In this document: piece by piece, positions 47,898-49,115 of the stretch
Layout of the letters: every line of letters starts with the position of its first letter
Numbering within the stretch: the first letter of the stretch is position 1
Origin: a virus
IMG/VR virus record: IMGVR_UViG_3300017971_000369
Location: 1 to 49,115 of that record
Strand: one strand, 5' to 3'
Length of the DNA stretch: 49,115 nucleotides
The notes under the pieces: generated by a model
The model's database searches: none
The model's input: the letters and a program-made list of their open reading frames with translations, nothing else
Told to the model about the DNA's origin: nothing
Position numbers and translations under genes: made by a program

Positions 47898-48029
47898 ATG
47901 ATGGGAAAAACGATGCGTCGTCGGATGCGGAAACGGGTTCGAATGACGCCGAAATTCAAGCCGCCCGCTGGCGGCAGCGCTCTTCAGCGACCGGTATCGA
48001 CCCGTCGCCAAATCGGTCGGAGGATGTGA
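47898..48029 (+). CDS. Tiny very basic protein
   Basis: 43 aa (start MMGKTMRRRMRKRVRM), Arg-rich. GGAGG lies 10-14 bases upstream. Its stop overlaps the next start as TGATG. Too short for family recognition. Confidence 0.45.
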   Translation: MMGKTMRRRMRKRVRMTPKFKPPAGGSALQRPVSTRRQIGRRM

Positions 48030-48181
48030 TGTTGCGTGGAAGACCTGTCTCGATGAAAACTGCTAAGAAGTTAGCTCGTCGAATGCCTGGTGGCGTTTCG
48101 GCAGTAACGCTTCGAAAGCGACTCAATGCAAAGCCGAAGAATACGCGGAGAGCTGCAGCGCTTAAAGCGATGAAGGGTTAG
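48029..48181 (+). CDS. Tiny very basic protein
   Basis: 50 aa (start MLRGRPVSMKTAKKLARRM) with a Lys/Arg/Ala-rich helix. The sequence TCGGAGGATGTGATG at its start recurs at the start of the next gene. Coupled to the previous gene by TGATG. Confidence 0.5.
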   Translation: MLRGRPVSMKTAKKLARRMPGGVSAVTLRKRLNAKPKNTRRAAALKAMKG

Positions 48182-48197
48182 TTGATCGGAGGATGTG

Positions 48198-48335
48198 ATG
48201 GGCGGAATGGCGATGAAACCGAAGACGAAGACCTTGCTCCGTCACGGTCAGCGTCGCAAGAAGTTCAGCCGAACGACTCGGGGTCAAATCGCCAGACTTC
48301 TCAAAGAATCGCGGAGACGCCAGAAGGGTTATTAA
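48198..48335 (+). CDS. Tiny very basic protein
   Basis: 45 aa (start MGGMAMKPKTKTLLRHGQ) containing 'RRKKFSRTTRGQIARLL'. The start context TCGGAGGATGTGATG repeats that of the previous gene. Ends one base before the protease start. Confidence 0.5.
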   Translation: MGGMAMKPKTKTLLRHGQRRKKFSRTTRGQIARLLKESRRRQKGY

Positions 48336-48336
48336 C

Positions 48337-49115
48337 GTGCCGTTCTTCGACAAGCAAATCTTGAAGCCTGGAACCTACAACGTCCCCGCCCCTGATGGGA
48401 CGATGCAAAAGGTCCACCTCAGCGCGGAACGGTTCAAGCGGTGGGTTGACAACTTCAAGAAAATGGCCGCCGCAGGTCTAAACATCCCCGCCCCGTGGCG
48501 ACACGACGAGAAAGCGATTCCTCTCCGGTTGTCGGCAGACCAGGGCGATACCGACGCTTTCCAGAACGGTGGTTTCTGGCGAGACCTTTGGGTGGACAAC
48601 AACGGAACCCTTCACGGTCGCGTGGAGGTTCCGGATGAAGAGACCGCGAAGCAGAAGATCGGCAAGACCGTCCGCGAGGTCTCTCCGCTGGTCAAAGGGA
48701 AGTGGGCCGACGGAGCGGGGAACGAATACGAGGATGCGATCACGCACATCGCGTTGGTCACGCATCCGGTGGCACAAGCTCAGGAGAACTTCACGCCTAT
48801 CGCTGCGTCGCTTGCTTTCTCCCACTCGCAACTGCTGGTAGCAGACGAGGAGTTGGTGCCGCCCGAGTTGCAATTTCAAGTCGTGCAGGAACCCGCAACA
48901 GAAATGCCGGAGCCGACATCCGCATCCAACGCAACTGTCCAGGATGCGGTTGGGGTGCTCCGCGAGCTGGGGCTTAACCTGCCGGACGATACTACCCCGG
49001 AGAACATTCTGGAAAGGATAGTCACTGCGGGTCTTGCCCTTCGAAGTGAACGGGAACGATCACCCGATACGAACGCACCCCCAGTGGGCGCGACAGAGCC
49101 GAGAGGTCCAATCAC
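48337..49115 (+). CDS. Prohead protease (scaffold fusion), 3' partial
   Basis: At least 259 aa; GTG 48337 with AGAAGGG upstream; no stop before the window end. 'FKRWVDNFKKMAAAGLNIPAPWRHDEKAIPL' (His ~50), 'VREVSPLVKGKWADGAGNEYEDAITHIALVTHPVAQAQENF' (Ser ~113, then the 'slVthP' strand) fit head maturation proteases, which cleave the scaffold and capsid during assembly. A Pro/Glu/Ala-rich linker begins near residue 190 with a helical segment (VQDAVGVLRELGLNLPDD). It probably continues at the other end of the window (1-531). Confidence 0.65.
   Translation, partial: MPFFDKQILKPGTYNVPAPDGTMQKVHLSAERFKRWVDNFKKMAAAGLNIPAPWRHDEKAIPLRLSADQGDTDAFQNGGFWRDLWVDNNGTLHGRVEVPDEETAKQKIGKTVREVSPLVKGKWADGAGNEYEDAITHIALVTHPVAQAQENFTPIAASLAFSHSQLLVADEELVPPELQFQVVQEPATEMPEPTSASNATVQDAVGVLRELGLNLPDDTTPENILERIVTAGLALRSERERSPDTNAPPVGATEPRGPI

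Noticed and set aside
1-49115. tRNA genes, rRNA genes, CRISPR arrays, insertion sequences, integrase
   Set aside because: None seen by eye on either strand; a tRNAscan run would be needed for certainty on tRNAs. Absence of an integrase suggests, but does not prove, a lytic lifestyle.

Overview
The window (49,115 bp) looks like nearly all of a tailed double-stranded DNA phage genome (Caudoviricetes) that probably infects a planctomycete. It has a head-packaging-tail gene set, a complete replication-recombination module, dense packing with ATGA/TAATG overlaps, and no rRNA, tRNA, CRISPR or host housekeeping genes that I could see. The planctomycete assignment is an inference from three genes. 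The first is a secreted protein with paired dockerin-type Ca-binding repeats in the style common in Rhodopirellula-like proteins (41914-42759). The second is a DUF1580-like excisionase-type helix-turn-helix protein (47549-47809). The third is a beta-rich virion-type protein of a kind I associate with planctomycete genomes (45814-47100). The open frames at the two ends look like two parts of one prohead protease/scaffold gene, so the genome is probably circularly permuted. A direct end-to-end join is out of frame, so a few bases (3n+1) would be missing at the junction.

Layout. 1-2654: protease/scaffold tail, decoration protein, major capsid protein. 2789-9008: host-contact proteins (four LamG-like domains, a beta-helix spike, jelly-roll proteins). 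9075-16224: head completion, tail completion, tail tube, a short tape measure, a large tail protein, a gene with a probable programmed -1 frameshift, the portal, and a membrane protein. 16660-22260: a large tail protein, a sulfotransferase-like protein, a papain-like cysteine peptidase with an Ig-like domain, and small proteins. 22186-27625 (minus strand): a UvrD-type helicase interrupted by an intein, small basic and zinc proteins, a DEDD exonuclease and an ERCC4-type nuclease. 28043-37848 (plus strand): two DNA glycosylases, a RecB/Cas4-type nuclease, an ERF annealing protein, an SSB-like protein, DNA polymerase I, a DUF932 protein and a primase-helicase. 37952-41852: a ParB-DUF4417 fusion and the two terminase subunits. 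41914-45817: a dockerin protein, a coiled coil, a beta-helix and a glycosyltransferase/methyltransferase group. 45814-48335: a virion-type protein and a series of tiny, very basic proteins.

Regulation is the most unusual part. About ten intergenic gaps carry a recurrent 45-60 nt leader element: TTTTCTCTCCAG or TTATCTCTCCAG, then a GUCCC/GGGAC hairpin, an A-rich spacer, a UAGAC-NNNN-GUCUA hairpin, and the ribosome-binding site. The hairpins show compensatory changes including G-U pairs. Further copies lie in frame inside coding sequences. Separately, the two divergent early transcription units are each preceded by the same control module (a 41-bp block, 81-82 bp, a 32-bp block, 24 bp, then a TTGACA promoter), placed as inverted copies around the nuclease cassette.

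Taken together, the genes describe a phage with its own primase-helicase, family A polymerase and annealing-type recombination, and two base-excision repair glycosylases. Its tail is probably short (a tape measure of about 300 residues), and it carries an unusually rich set of carbohydrate-related proteins (LamG, beta-helices, glycosyltransferases, sulfotransferase, dockerin). All functions are read from sequence motifs alone; no database search was run.
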